Shown: positions 48,265 through 57,242 of the stretch, piece after piece
Layout of the letters: the number at the start of each line of letters is the position of its first letter
How positions within the stretch are numbered: the first letter of the stretch is position 1
Assembly (NCBI RefSeq): GCF_023701695.1
Contig: NZ_JAJOZC010000001.1
Coordinates: 6,385,894-6,449,893, forward strand
Source: Streptomyces sp. RKAG290
Lineage (GTDB): Bacteria; Actinomycetota; Actinomycetes; Streptomycetales; Streptomycetaceae
Length of the DNA: 64,000 bases
Direction of reading: 5' to 3'
Notes under the pieces: generated by a model
What the model saw: only the letters and a program-made list of their open reading frames with translations
Database searches by the model: none
What the model was told of the DNA's origin: nothing
Program-made: the position numbers and the translations under genes

Positions 48265-49287
48265 TCAGTCCTGCCCGGTGCCGAGCACCGTCGCCTCCAG
48301 ATACTGCTCCGGCTCCTTGTACTGACTGACGTCGGCCGGGTTGTACCGCGGTGTCTGCCGGGACCAGTCGAGATTGCCGCGCATCCAGCTCCGCATCCCG
48401 TCCAGATACGGCTCCAGCATCCAGGTGAGCTGCGGATATGCGGCCAGCAGCTCGTCCTGCGCGGTCAGGAAGCGCTCGGTCTCGGTGGTGATCTCCGCAC
48501 AGACGTGGTCGAGCGACTGCTGCTTGCCGTAGCCGCGGTGGTGCCGGACCAGATGCACCAGGTTGTGGATCTCCCCGAGCACCTGCTCCTTCTCGTACGA
48601 GTACACGTCGTTGGCCCAGCAGACGACGTTGCACGAGGCCTCCAGCGCGGTGATGAACCTGGGGTCGTTGTGGATCGACTCGGGCGCCTCGATGCCGGCC
48701 ACGATCTCTATCAGGTCCATGCAGACATGTATCGCACCCGTGTGGCGGCGCTTCTCGATGTACGTCGCCTCGGGCGGGACCACGCCGGCGGCCCGGTTGC
48801 CCGCCTCCCAGGTGGTGGTGGTCGTGAGGTACGTCATCAGGTGCCAGGCGAAGCGGCGCCGCCAGTGGGCCGCGGCGGTCGGTGTCGTGCGTTCCCACAG
48901 ATCGGCGAGGGCGATCACCGCGGCCGGCAGTTCCTCCTGCTCCAGAGCCCCGGTGCCGGCGCCCTCGATCACGGACTGCATCAGAGCCACCACGTCCCGT
49001 ACCCGGTCCGGGCTGCGGCCCAGGTGGCCGTCGTCCAGCTGGTCGTCGACGAGAAACAGCCAGACGAACCAGTCGGCGACGAGGTCCAGATTCTGACTGT
49101 CGGCGGTCGGGTACACCATGCCGACGAACGCGCCGAAGTCCGCCTGCTCGAAGCGTTCCCTGGCTGAATCCCGGTGCACCAGGCCGGTGTTGCGCGTCCA
49201 GCGGTCGAGATGTTCCCGTACGTGGCCGACGTGCGGGTTCGTCCGCTGGGGGAACGGGCAGTAAATGTCCGGAAGTTCGCTCTCCAC
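48265..49287 (-). CDS. Class I terpene (probably sesquiterpene) synthase
   Basis: 340 residues with all expected features: Asp-rich DDQLD (81-85), pyrophosphate sensor Arg at R180 (46 residues before NSE), NSE triad NDVYSYEKE (226-234), and the late RY pair (314-315). It ionises a prenyl diphosphate with three Mg ions and cyclises it; by length and motifs farnesyl diphosphate is the likely substrate. The product cannot be predicted. No P450, prenyltransferase or other tailoring gene is adjacent, so it stands alone. The GTG start at 49287 lacks a close Shine-Dalgarno. Confidence 0.93.
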   Translation of the reverse strand: MESELPDIYCPFPQRTNPHVGHVREHLDRWTRNTGLVHRDSARERFEQADFGAFVGMVYPTADSQNLDLVADWFVWLFLVDDQLDDGHLGRSPDRVRDVVALMQSVIEGAGTGALEQEELPAAVIALADLWERTTPTAAAHWRRRFAWHLMTYLTTTTTWEAGNRAAGVVPPEATYIEKRRHTGAIHVCMDLIEIVAGIEAPESIHNDPRFITALEASCNVVCWANDVYSYEKEQVLGEIHNLVHLVRHHRGYGKQQSLDHVCAEITTETERFLTAQDELLAAYPQLTWMLEPYLDGMRSWMRGNLDWSRQTPRYNPADVSQYKEPEQYLEATVLGTGQD

Positions 49288-49492
49288 GGGCGGGTCGTAG
49301 TCCTCTCCGGTCGTACGCGTGACGGAAGTTGTGACCGTTCCGCCTGTTCCTCCGGGGCGATGTGGTGACCCGCGGGACCTGCGGCTTTGAAGCTACCTGA
49401 CCCCCTGTCACCAGGTCCAGGGAAGATGATCGCGAATGATCCGGGTGCCGTGCGGGTAGGGTCTGCGGGTAAGGCAGGTTCCACTTGCCCGG

Positions 49493-49537
49493 GACTCCCG
49501 ATCCTGTTCCTCGGAGGAACGCACGAAGGCGGGAGTC
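49493..49537 (+). promoter_or_regulatory. Two-level hairpin in the guaB1 leader
   Basis: GACTCCCG (49493-49500) pairs with CGGGAGTC (49530-49537). Inside it GTTCCTC (49506-49512) pairs with GAGGAAC (49514-49520). It ends about 48 bases upstream of the guaB1 start. It could be a regulatory leader element; I do not recognise a known riboswitch. Confidence 0.4.
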
Positions 49538-49585
49538 ATTTGCTGTGTCTTCGTGGAAACGACCTGCGCCATTTCGTATGAAAAA

Positions 49586-51061
49586 ATGAGTGTTATGCGT
49601 TTTCTTGAGCCCGGCACCGGTCGATACACAGAGTCCCCCTCGGTCCCGTACGACCTCACGTACGACGATGTCTTCATGGTTCCGGGCCGGTCGGCGGTCG
49701 GATCCCGCCAGGGGGTCGACCTGTCCTCGCCCGACGGCACCGGCACCACCATCCCGCTCGTTGTCGCAAACATGACCGCCATCGCGGGCCGCCGGATGGC
49801 CGAAACGATCGCCCGCCGCGGCGGGCTCGTCGTCATCCCGCAGGACATCCCGATCGAGGTCGTCACCGAGGTCATCAGCTGGGTGAAGACGCGCCACCTG
49901 GTGCTCGACACGCCCATCGTGCTGGCGCCCGGCCAGACGGTCGCCGACGCCCTGTCCCTGCTGCCCAAGCGCGCCCACGGCGCCGGTGTCGTCGTCGACA
50001 GCGAGCGGCGCCCCGTCGGTGTGGTCACCGACCACGACCTGACCGGCGTCGACCGCTTCACCCAGCTCTCCGAGGTCATGACCAGGGACCTGGTGCTGCT
50101 GGACGCGGACATCGACCCGCGCGACGCCTTCAACAAGCTCGACGGCGCCAACCGCAAGCTCGCCCCCGCGGTCGACGCGCAGGGCCGTCTCGTCGGCATC
50201 CTCACCCGGAAGGCGGCACTGCGCGCGACTCTCTACACGCCCGCCACCGACGCGGGGGGCAGGCTGCGGATCGCCGCCGCCGTCGGGATCAACGGCGACG
50301 TCGCGGGCAAGGCCAAGCAGCTCCTGGACGCCGGCGCCGACACGCTGGTCGTCGACACCGCGCACGGCCACCAGGAGTCCATGATCGCCGCGGTCCGCGC
50401 GGTGCGGGCGCTGGACCCGCAGGTACCGATCGTCGCGGGCAACATCGTGGCCGCCGAGGGCGTGCGCGACCTCATCGAGGCCGGCGCGGACATCATCAAG
50501 GTCGGTGTCGGACCCGGCGCCATGTGCACCACCCGGATGATGACCGGCGTGGGGCGGCCGCAGTTCTCCGCCGTCCTGGAGTGCGCCGCGGAGGCGAAGA
50601 AGTACGGCAAGCACGTCTGGGCCGACGGCGGCGTCCGTCACCCCCGCGATGTCGCCATGGCTCTCGCCGCCGGCGCGTCCAACGTGATGATCGGTTCCTG
50701 GTTCGCCGGAACGTACGAGTCGCCCGGCGACCTCCAGCAGTCCGCCGACGGGCGCTTCTACAAGGAGTCCTTCGGCATGGCCTCGGCGCGCGCCGTGAAG
50801 AACCGCACGTCCGACGAGTCGGCGTACGACCGGGCCCGCAAGGCGCTCTTCGAGGAGGGCATCTCCACCTCGCGGATGTTCCTCGACCCGGCCCGCCCGG
50901 GCGTCGAGGACCTGGTCGACTCGATCATCGCGGGCGTCCGCTCCTCCTGCACCTACGCCGGTGCCGCCTCCCTCGCGGAGTTCACCGAGAAGGCGATCGT
51001 CGGCGTGCAGAGCGCCGCCGGTTACGCGGAGGGCAAGCCGCTGCACGCCAGCTGGAGTTGA
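49586..51061 (+). CDS. guaB1: GuaB1 family IMP dehydrogenase-related protein (probable GMP reductase)
   Basis: 491 residues, TIM barrel with a pair of CBS domains (about 95-215). The catalytic loop GVGPGAMCTTRMMTGVG carries the active-site Cys. Members of the actinobacterial GuaB1 group, as studied in Mycobacterium smegmatis, work as GMP reductase, not as IMP dehydrogenase; I infer the same here. The start is uncertain: ATG 49586, ATG 49595 (RFLEPGTGRY) and GTG 49553 are in frame, and none has a good ribosome-binding site. A structured leader lies upstream and a terminator downstream. Confidence 0.9.
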   Translation: MSVMRFLEPGTGRYTESPSVPYDLTYDDVFMVPGRSAVGSRQGVDLSSPDGTGTTIPLVVANMTAIAGRRMAETIARRGGLVVIPQDIPIEVVTEVISWVKTRHLVLDTPIVLAPGQTVADALSLLPKRAHGAGVVVDSERRPVGVVTDHDLTGVDRFTQLSEVMTRDLVLLDADIDPRDAFNKLDGANRKLAPAVDAQGRLVGILTRKAALRATLYTPATDAGGRLRIAAAVGINGDVAGKAKQLLDAGADTLVVDTAHGHQESMIAAVRAVRALDPQVPIVAGNIVAAEGVRDLIEAGADIIKVGVGPGAMCTTRMMTGVGRPQFSAVLECAAEAKKYGKHVWADGGVRHPRDVAMALAAGASNVMIGSWFAGTYESPGDLQQSADGRFYKESFGMASARAVKNRTSDESAYDRARKALFEEGISTSRMFLDPARPGVEDLVDSIIAGVRSSCTYAGAASLAEFTEKAIVGVQSAAGYAEGKPLHASWS

Positions 51062-51082
51062 TCCCGCCGCACCGCACCGTCC

Positions 51083-51117
51083 GTGCCCCTTCCGGCCGTT
51101 CGCGCCGGGAGGGGCAC
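51083..51117 (+). terminator. Terminator after guaB1
   Basis: GTGCCCCTTCCGGC (51083-51096) pairs with GCCGGGAGGGGCAC (51104-51117), with one G-U pair, across a 7-base loop. TGTTTTCG follows. It lies 22 bases after the stop. Confidence 0.75.
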
Positions 51118-51258
51118 CGGTGTTTTCGGGGGTTCGCGGGGGCCCGGCCGGTGTCCGGATCATGATGCCTGTGAAGGCTTTCACGCTTTCCAACTCTGTT
51201 GAAGATTAAGTAATATGAATCCCAGTCAGCTGCCCGCCTCTCTGCGGTAAGGGATCTC

Positions 51259-52716
51259 ATGTCCTTCTTCACCGACCTGGCCCATCAGTACATCGACGGA
51301 GAGTGGAGGCCGGGCAAGGGGTCCTGGGACATCATCGACTTCAACCCCTTCGACGGAGAGAAGCTCGCCTCGATCACGGTCGCCACGGCCGACGAGGTGG
51401 ACCAGGCCTACCGGGCGGCGGAGACCGCTCAGCAGGCCTGGGGCGACACCAACGCGTACGCCCGGCGTGCCGTGCTGGAGAAGGCGCTGCGGATCGTGGA
51501 GGAGCGCGAGGGCGAGATCGGTGACGCGATCGTCGCGGAGCTGGGCGGCACACGCCTGAAGGCGGCCTTCGAGCTGCACCTGGCCAAGGAGTTCCTGCGC
51601 GAGGCGATCCAGCTCGCGCTGCGGTCCACCGGGCAGATCCTCCCCTCGCCGACAGAGGGCAAGGAGAACCGGGTCTACCGGGTCCCCGTCGGCGTGGTGG
51701 GCGTTATCAGCCCCTTCAACTTCCCCTTCCTGCTGTCGCTGAAGTCGGTCGCCCCCGCCCTGGCGCTGGGGAACGCCGTGGTGCTCAAGCCGCACCAGAA
51801 CACCCCGATCTGCGGCGGCACCCTGGTGGCCAAGGTGTTCGAGGACGCCGGGCTGCCCGCCGGGCTCCTGAACGTGGTGGTCACCGACATCGCCGAGATC
51901 GGTGACGCGCTGCTGGAGCACCCCATACCGCAGGTCATCTCCTTCACGGGTTCGGACAAGGTCGGACGGCACGTCGCGACCGTGTGCGCTTCCCACCTGA
52001 AGCGTTCCGTGCTCGAACTCGGCGGCAACAGCGCGCTCATCGTGCTCGACGACGCCGACGTGGACTACGCGGTCGACGCGGCGGTCTTCAGCCGTTACGT
52101 GCACCAGGGGCAGGTCTGCATGGCCGCCAACCGGATTCTGGTGGACCGCGCGGTGGAGCGGGAGTTCACCGAGAAGTTCGTGGCCAAGGTCGCCTCGCTG
52201 CGGGTCGGTGACCCGGCCGACCCCGCGACCCAGATCGGTCCGCTGATCAACGCCACCCAGGCCGAGGCGATCGCCGCCCTCGTCGACCAGACCGTCGAGG
52301 CGGGCGCTACCGCGCTGCTGCACGGACAGGTCGACGGAAACCTGGTCGGCCCCTCCGTCCTGACCGGCCTGGCCGCCGACTCGCCGGTCCTCTCCCAGGA
52401 GATATTCGGCCCGGTCGCGCTCCTCGTGCCGTTCGACGGCGAGGACGAGGCGGTCCGGATCGCCAACGACACCCCCTACGGGCTGAGCGGCGCCGTGCAC
52501 ACCTGCAACGTCGAGCGCGGGGTCCGGGTCGGACAGCGCATCCGCACCGGCATGATCCACATCAACGACGGCACGGTCCACGACGAGCCCATCGTCCCCT
52601 TCGGCGGCGAGAAGAGCTCCGGGCTCGGACGGCTGAACGGCGACTCGATGCTCGACGCCTTCACCACCCAGAAGTGGATCTCCGTGCAGCACGGGCGCTC
52701 GCAGTTCCCCTTCTGA
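51259..52716 (+). CDS. NAD(P)-dependent aldehyde dehydrogenase
   Basis: 485 residues, ALDH fold. SPFNFPFLLSLKSVAPALALGNAVVLKP binds the cofactor. The catalytic Glu is in LELGGNSALIVL and the nucleophile Cys in GQVCMAANRI. The C-terminal PFGGEKSSGLGR is typical. By overall character it resembles the benzaldehyde/vanillin dehydrogenase type. Because it lies before the Lrp regulator and davAB, a role in the lysine pathway (glutarate semialdehyde oxidation) is possible but not shown. A terminator separates it from the Lrp gene. Confidence 0.9.
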   Translation: MSFFTDLAHQYIDGEWRPGKGSWDIIDFNPFDGEKLASITVATADEVDQAYRAAETAQQAWGDTNAYARRAVLEKALRIVEEREGEIGDAIVAELGGTRLKAAFELHLAKEFLREAIQLALRSTGQILPSPTEGKENRVYRVPVGVVGVISPFNFPFLLSLKSVAPALALGNAVVLKPHQNTPICGGTLVAKVFEDAGLPAGLLNVVVTDIAEIGDALLEHPIPQVISFTGSDKVGRHVATVCASHLKRSVLELGGNSALIVLDDADVDYAVDAAVFSRYVHQGQVCMAANRILVDRAVEREFTEKFVAKVASLRVGDPADPATQIGPLINATQAEAIAALVDQTVEAGATALLHGQVDGNLVGPSVLTGLAADSPVLSQEIFGPVALLVPFDGEDEAVRIANDTPYGLSGAVHTCNVERGVRVGQRIRTGMIHINDGTVHDEPIVPFGGEKSSGLGRLNGDSMLDAFTTQKWISVQHGRSQFPF

Positions 52717-52766
52717 CCCCGCTCGACCTGCGGTGAGCACGCCCTGCGGGGCGGCCCCATGGTCTA

Positions 52767-52795
52767 CTTCGGGGGCGGCACCGCCGCCCCCGAAG
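52767..52795 (+). terminator. Terminator after the aldehyde dehydrogenase gene
   Basis: CTTCGGGGGCGGC (52767-52779) pairs perfectly with GCCGCCCCCGAAG (52783-52795) across an ACC loop, 51 bases after the stop. Its presence supports the downstream start chosen for the Lrp gene. Confidence 0.7.
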
Positions 52796-52840
52796 CAGCC
52801 CTGCCCGCCCTCGCCACCGCAGAGAAGTGACCCGTACGAA

Positions 52841-53296
52841 GTGCGACTGAACGACCTCGACGAACGCATCGTCCACGCCCTCGCCGAAGATGCCCGCCGC
52901 TCCTACGCCGACATCGGCTCGATCATCGGCCTGTCCGCGCCCGCGGTGAAGCGCCGGGTGGACAGGCTGCGCGCCGAGGGCGCGATCACCGGGTTCACCG
53001 TGCGGGTGGACCCGGCGGCGCTCGGCTGGGAGACCGAGGGGTTCATCGAGATCTACTGCAGCCGCAACACCTCGCCGGAGTCGATCAAGCACGGGCTCGC
53101 CCGGTACCCGGAGGTCGCGTCGGCGTCCACGGTGACCGGCGACGCCGACGCGATCGTCCAGGTGTTCGCCGCGGACATGCGGCACTTCGAGCAGGTACTG
53201 GAACGGATCGCGGGCGAGCCGTACGTCGAGCGGACGAAGTCCGTGCTGGTGCTCTCGCCGCTGTTGCGGCGGTATTCGTCGGGGTCGCCGGGGTAG
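52841..53296 (+). CDS. Lrp/AsnC family transcriptional regulator
   Basis: 151 residues. The N-terminal helix-turn-helix LNDLDERIVHALAEDARRSYADIGSIIGLSAPAVKRRVDRL is followed by an AsnC/RAM ligand-binding domain (GFIEIYCSRNTSPES, ASASTVTGDADAIVQVFAAD). Regulators of this family sense amino acids. Its place directly before davA-davB suggests lysine-responsive control. GTG 52841 fits the family's N-terminus; a longer in-frame start at 52733 would run through a terminator hairpin. Confidence 0.88.
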   Translation: MRLNDLDERIVHALAEDARRSYADIGSIIGLSAPAVKRRVDRLRAEGAITGFTVRVDPAALGWETEGFIEIYCSRNTSPESIKHGLARYPEVASASTVTGDADAIVQVFAADMRHFEQVLERIAGEPYVERTKSVLVLSPLLRRYSSGSPG

Positions 53297-53538
53297 CGAG
53301 CGGCGCCGTCGCCGCGGCTTGTGCCTTCGCGGGCGGGCGCCGGCGGGACGGGTGGGTCCTGGAGACCTGGATCACCTTGTTGACCTGCGGTGACCTCAGG
53401 CGCAACGAATCTTCGCGAGCGGCCTGACCGGCGCAACGGATCGACGGTCGGTGCGCAACGGTCGCGCCTTGTCCGGGGGGAATCGCGGACCGTACCGTCA
53501 ATACGTCCCCGCCCCGCCCGCCCCGCCCGAGGTCAGCC

Positions 53539-54336
53539 ATGCCGCCGTTGCGCACCGCCCTGCTCCAGAGCTCCGGACGTCCGGGCTCGGTGGCCCGGAA
53601 CATCGAGGTGCTCGACGCTGCCGCAGGTCGCGCCGCCGCGGCCGGGGCCCGACTGCTCGTCTGCCCCGAGATGTTCCTGACCGGGTACGCCATCGGGGAC
53701 GACGTACCCCGGCTGGCCGAGGCCGCCGACGGGCCCGCCGCACAGGCCGTCGCCGCGATCGCGGCCCGGCACGGGCTCGCGGTGCACTACGGCTACCCGG
53801 AGCGCGACGGCGAGCGGATCTTCAACGCCGCCCAGCTCATCGGGCCGGACGGTGTGGCGCTGGCCAACTACCGAAAGACCCATCTCTTCGGCGGTTTCGA
53901 ACAGCAGTGGTTCACCCCCGGCGAGCAGCCGGTCGTCCAGGCCGAGCTGGACGGCGTGCGCATCGGGCTCATGATCTGTTACGACGTCGAATTCCCGGAG
54001 AACGTACGGGCGCACGCCCTCGCCGGCACCGATCTGCTGCTGGTGCCGACCGCGCAGATGCACCCCTTCGAGTTCGTCGCGGAGTCCGTCGTCCCGGTCC
54101 GCGCCTTCGAGAGCCAGCTGTACATCGCCTACGTCAACCGGACCGGACCGGAAGGCGAGTTCGAGTTCGTCGGGCTCAGCTGCCTGGCCGGCCCCGACGG
54201 CACGGTCCGCACCCGTGCCGGGCGCGGTGAGGAACTCGTCCTCGGTGACGTCGACCCCGCCCTGCTGACCGGATCCCGGGCCGCCAACCCGTATCTGCGC
54301 GACCGCCGCCCCGGCCTGTACGGCTCCCTCGTCTGA
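53539..54336 (+). CDS. davA: Carbon-nitrogen hydrolase, probable 5-aminovaleramide amidase
   Basis: 265 residues, nitrilase superfamily. The Glu-Lys-Cys triad is E44 (VCPEMFLTGY), K113 (YRKTHLFGGF) and C147 (GLMICYDVEFPE). Length and position next to a DavB homologue match Pseudomonas putida DavA, which hydrolyses 5-aminovaleramide to 5-aminovalerate. From sequence alone another aliphatic amidase is possible; the neighbour gives the main support. The ATG is 7 bases after GAGG, and davB begins 47 bases downstream. Confidence 0.82.
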   Translation: MPPLRTALLQSSGRPGSVARNIEVLDAAAGRAAAAGARLLVCPEMFLTGYAIGDDVPRLAEAADGPAAQAVAAIAARHGLAVHYGYPERDGERIFNAAQLIGPDGVALANYRKTHLFGGFEQQWFTPGEQPVVQAELDGVRIGLMICYDVEFPENVRAHALAGTDLLLVPTAQMHPFEFVAESVVPVRAFESQLYIAYVNRTGPEGEFEFVGLSCLAGPDGTVRTRAGRGEELVLGDVDPALLTGSRAANPYLRDRRPGLYGSLV

Positions 54337-54383
54337 GCCCGCCGCACCGCTCACCCCCTTTTCCCGCAAGGAGTCCGTACCCC

Positions 54384-56084
54384 ATGACGTCCACGGTGCC
54401 CCCCGCCGTCCAGCACACCGAGGCAGCCCCGCCGATCACCATGTTCGGGCCGGACTTCCCGTACGCGTACGACGACTTCCTCGCGCACCCCGCCGGGCTC
54501 GGGCAGATACCGGCGACCGAACACGGCAGCGAGGTCGCCGTCATCGGCGGCGGGCTCTCCGGCATCGTCGCCGCCTACGAGCTGATGAAGATGGGCCTCA
54601 GGCCCGTCCTCTACGAGGCGGACCGGATCGGCGGACGGCTGCGCACGGTCGAGTTCGACGGCTGCACCGTGGACGGCGAACCGCTTACCGCCGAGATGGG
54701 CGCGATGCGCTTCCCGCCGTCCTCGACCGCACTCCAGCACTACATCGACCTGGTGGGACTGGAGACGAAGCCGTTCCCCAACCCGCTCTCCCCGGTCACC
54801 CCGTCGACCGTCGTCGACCTGAAGGGCGAGTCGCACTACGCCAGGACCATCGACGACCTTCCCCAGGTCTACCGCGACGTGATGGACGCCTGGAACGCCT
54901 GCCTGGAGGAGGGCGCCGACTTCTCCGACATGAACCGGGCGATGCGCGAGCGCGACGTCCCGCGCATCCGGGAGATCTGGGCCCGGCTCGTCGACAAGCT
55001 CGACAACCAGACGTTCTACGGCTTCCTCTGCGACTCCGACGCCTTCAAGTCCTTCCGCCACCGCGAGATCTTCGGCCAGGTCGGCTTCGGCACCGGCGGC
55101 TGGGACACCGACTTCCCCAACTCCATCCTGGAGATCCTGCGCGTCGTCTACACGGAGGCGGACGACCACCACCGCTCCATCGTGGGCGGCAGCCAGCAGC
55201 TTCCGCTGCGCCTCTGGGAGCGCGAACCCCGGAAGATCACCCACTGGCCGCTCGGCACCTCACTGGCTTCGCTGCACGGCGGAGAGCCGCGCCCGGCGGT
55301 GACCCGGCTGAACCGCACCGCCGGGAACCGGATCACCGTCACCGACGCCACCGGCGACATCCGCACCTTCCGGGCGGCCGTCTTCACCGGTCAGTCCTGG
55401 CTGCTGCTCTCCAAGATCGCCTGCGACGACGCGCTCTTCCCGATCGACCACTGGACGGCGATGGAGCGCACCCACTACATGGAGTCGTCGAAGCTCTTCG
55501 TCCCCGTCGACCGGCCGTTCTGGCTGGACAAGGACGAGCTCACCGGCCGGGACGCCATGTCGATGACCCTGACCGACCGGATGACGCGGGGCACGTACCT
55601 CCTCGACGACGGCCCGGACAGGCCGGCCAGCATCTGCCTCTCGTACACCTGGTGCGACGACAGCCTGAAGTGGCTGCCGCTCTCGGCGACCGAGCGCATG
55701 GACGTCATGCTGAAGTCCCTCGGCGAGATATATCCGGGCGTCGACATCAGGAAGCACATCACCGGCAACCCGGTGACGGTCTCCTGGGAGAACGAGCCCT
55801 ACTTCATGGGCGCGTTCAAGGCCAACCTGCCCGGCCACTACCGCTACCAGCGACGGCTGTTCACCCACTTCATGCAGGACCGGCTGCCCGCCGACAAACG
55901 GGGCCTGTTCCTGGCCGGCGACGACATCTCCTGGACGGCCGGCTGGGCCGAGGGCGCCGTACAGACCGCGCTGAACGCCGTCTGGGGTGTGATGACCCAG
56001 TTCGGCGGCGCGACCGATGCGACGAACCCCGGCCCCGGCGACGTCTTCGACGAGATCGCCCCGGTCGAACTCCCGGAGGACTAA
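54384..56084 (+). CDS. davB: Flavin-dependent lysine 2-monooxygenase (DavB-like)
   Basis: 566 residues, amine oxidase/tryptophan monooxygenase family. FAD site GGGLSG at 55-60, then GGRLRT (83-88), AEMGAMRFP (103-111) and a C-terminal LAGDDISWTAGWAEGAVQT. Whole segments agree with what I recall of P. putida DavB (for example ITMFGPDFPYAYDD, FGQVGFGTGGWD, LSMTLTDR with one change, NPGPGDVFDEI). DavB converts L-lysine, O2 to 5-aminovaleramide, CO2 and water. AAGGAG is 9 bases before the ATG. A related substrate such as arginine or tryptophan cannot be excluded. Confidence 0.88.
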   Translation: MTSTVPPAVQHTEAAPPITMFGPDFPYAYDDFLAHPAGLGQIPATEHGSEVAVIGGGLSGIVAAYELMKMGLRPVLYEADRIGGRLRTVEFDGCTVDGEPLTAEMGAMRFPPSSTALQHYIDLVGLETKPFPNPLSPVTPSTVVDLKGESHYARTIDDLPQVYRDVMDAWNACLEEGADFSDMNRAMRERDVPRIREIWARLVDKLDNQTFYGFLCDSDAFKSFRHREIFGQVGFGTGGWDTDFPNSILEILRVVYTEADDHHRSIVGGSQQLPLRLWEREPRKITHWPLGTSLASLHGGEPRPAVTRLNRTAGNRITVTDATGDIRTFRAAVFTGQSWLLLSKIACDDALFPIDHWTAMERTHYMESSKLFVPVDRPFWLDKDELTGRDAMSMTLTDRMTRGTYLLDDGPDRPASICLSYTWCDDSLKWLPLSATERMDVMLKSLGEIYPGVDIRKHITGNPVTVSWENEPYFMGAFKANLPGHYRYQRRLFTHFMQDRLPADKRGLFLAGDDISWTAGWAEGAVQTALNAVWGVMTQFGGATDATNPGPGDVFDEIAPVELPED

Positions 56085-56086
56085 GG

Positions 56087-56122
56087 CCTTTCGTCCGGAT
56101 CAGGCCGGGTTACGCGGGCCGG
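56087..56122 (+). repeat. Dispersed intergenic repeat, copy 2
   Basis: GGCCTTTCGTCCGGATCAGG and the following bases match the post-fmt repeat at 44599-44632. It is followed by a small hairpin, CCGGCAG (56119-56125) with CTGCCGG (56134-56140), which may terminate davB transcription. Confidence 0.45.
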
Positions 56123-56216
56123 CAGACGCTGCGCTGCCGGACCGGGCCGGTCGCATGAAGGTGAGATCTCCTGACCGGTTCAGGTGCGGGTACGGAAACG
56201 GCTGCGGCCGCGGAGG

Positions 56217-57242
56217 TCAGCGCAGCCGGGCCAGGGCGTCGGCGGTGACGGCGTGGACCGGCGGGCGCCCGGCGAGCAGCCGCAGCACCTCGTTGACGGC
56301 GCTGGTGCCGAGCCGCTGCCGGCACTCGACGCTGCCGGCCGCCTGGTGCGGGGTGAGCAGCACGTTCGGCAGGGACCGGAAGGGGTGGCCGGCCGGGAGT
56401 GGCTCGGCGTCGAACACGTCGATCGCCGCGTCCAGCCGGCCGGTGGTCAGTTCGGCCAGGAGCGCGTCCTCGTCGACCAGCCACGACCGGGCAGTGTTCA
56501 CCAGACCTGCCCCGTCCGGCATCAGGGCCAGCTGCTCGGCGCCGATCATCCGGTGGGTCTCCTCGGTGACCGGCGCGTGCACGGCCACGATGCGACTGCC
56601 GGAGAGCAGCGCCTCCAGCGGGACGGACTCCACACCGAGCTCCCGGGCACCCGCCTCGGAGAGGAACGGGTCGGTGACGCGCACCCGCGCCCCCATCGCC
56701 CGCACCATCCTGATGTAGGCCCGCCCGGTGCGGGAGGCGCCGATCACCCCGATGTCGCTGCCGTGGATCTCGTGGCGCGGGGGTGCCTCGCTCGCCGCCG
56801 CCCAGTCCAGTCCGCCGCGCAGGGCGTGGTCGAAGCGCTGGATGCGGTGGAGGAGCGCGAGAGTGAAGGCGAGCGCGACCTCGGCGACCGGGCGGGCCAT
56901 CTCGTCACCGGCCTGGGTGACCACGACGCCCCGCCGGAACACGTCCTCGGTGACATAGGGCGCGACCGCCGATCCGGTGTGCGCGACCAGCTCCAACCGG
57001 TCGGCATGGGACAGGAGTTCGGCGTCCACCTTCGGTGCCCGCCACGAGGTGATCAGTGCGCGGGCGCCGGGCAGCGCGGCCGCGACCGCCGCCCGGTCGG
57101 TGTGCTCGTCGATGACCGCGAGCGACGCGGCCCGTCGAAGTTCCTGCCACACCTCGGCGGTGAAGAACTGGGCCCGCAGATGCGGCGGTACGGCGACGAC
57201 CACCCGGGAGGAGCGGTCGGCGGTTTCAGGAGAGCCAGGCAT
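56217..57242 (-). CDS. D-isomer specific 2-hydroxyacid dehydrogenase
   Basis: 341 residues, phosphoglycerate dehydrogenase-like fold. A Rossmann motif GVIGASRTGRAYI is present, with the catalytic Arg in NTARSWLVD, Glu in DVFDAEPLP and His in LTPHQAAGS. It would interconvert a 2-hydroxy acid and a 2-keto acid with NAD(P). The glycine motif (GASRTG) is slightly unusual. The start overlaps the end of the DapA-like remnant by 17 bases, so it was once the downstream gene of that operon. Confidence 0.9.
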   Translation of the reverse strand: MPGSPETADRSSRVVVAVPPHLRAQFFTAEVWQELRRAASLAVIDEHTDRAAVAAALPGARALITSWRAPKVDAELLSHADRLELVAHTGSAVAPYVTEDVFRRGVVVTQAGDEMARPVAEVALAFTLALLHRIQRFDHALRGGLDWAAASEAPPRHEIHGSDIGVIGASRTGRAYIRMVRAMGARVRVTDPFLSEAGARELGVESVPLEALLSGSRIVAVHAPVTEETHRMIGAEQLALMPDGAGLVNTARSWLVDEDALLAELTTGRLDAAIDVFDAEPLPAGHPFRSLPNVLLTPHQAAGSVECRQRLGTSAVNEVLRLLAGRPPVHAVTADALARLR

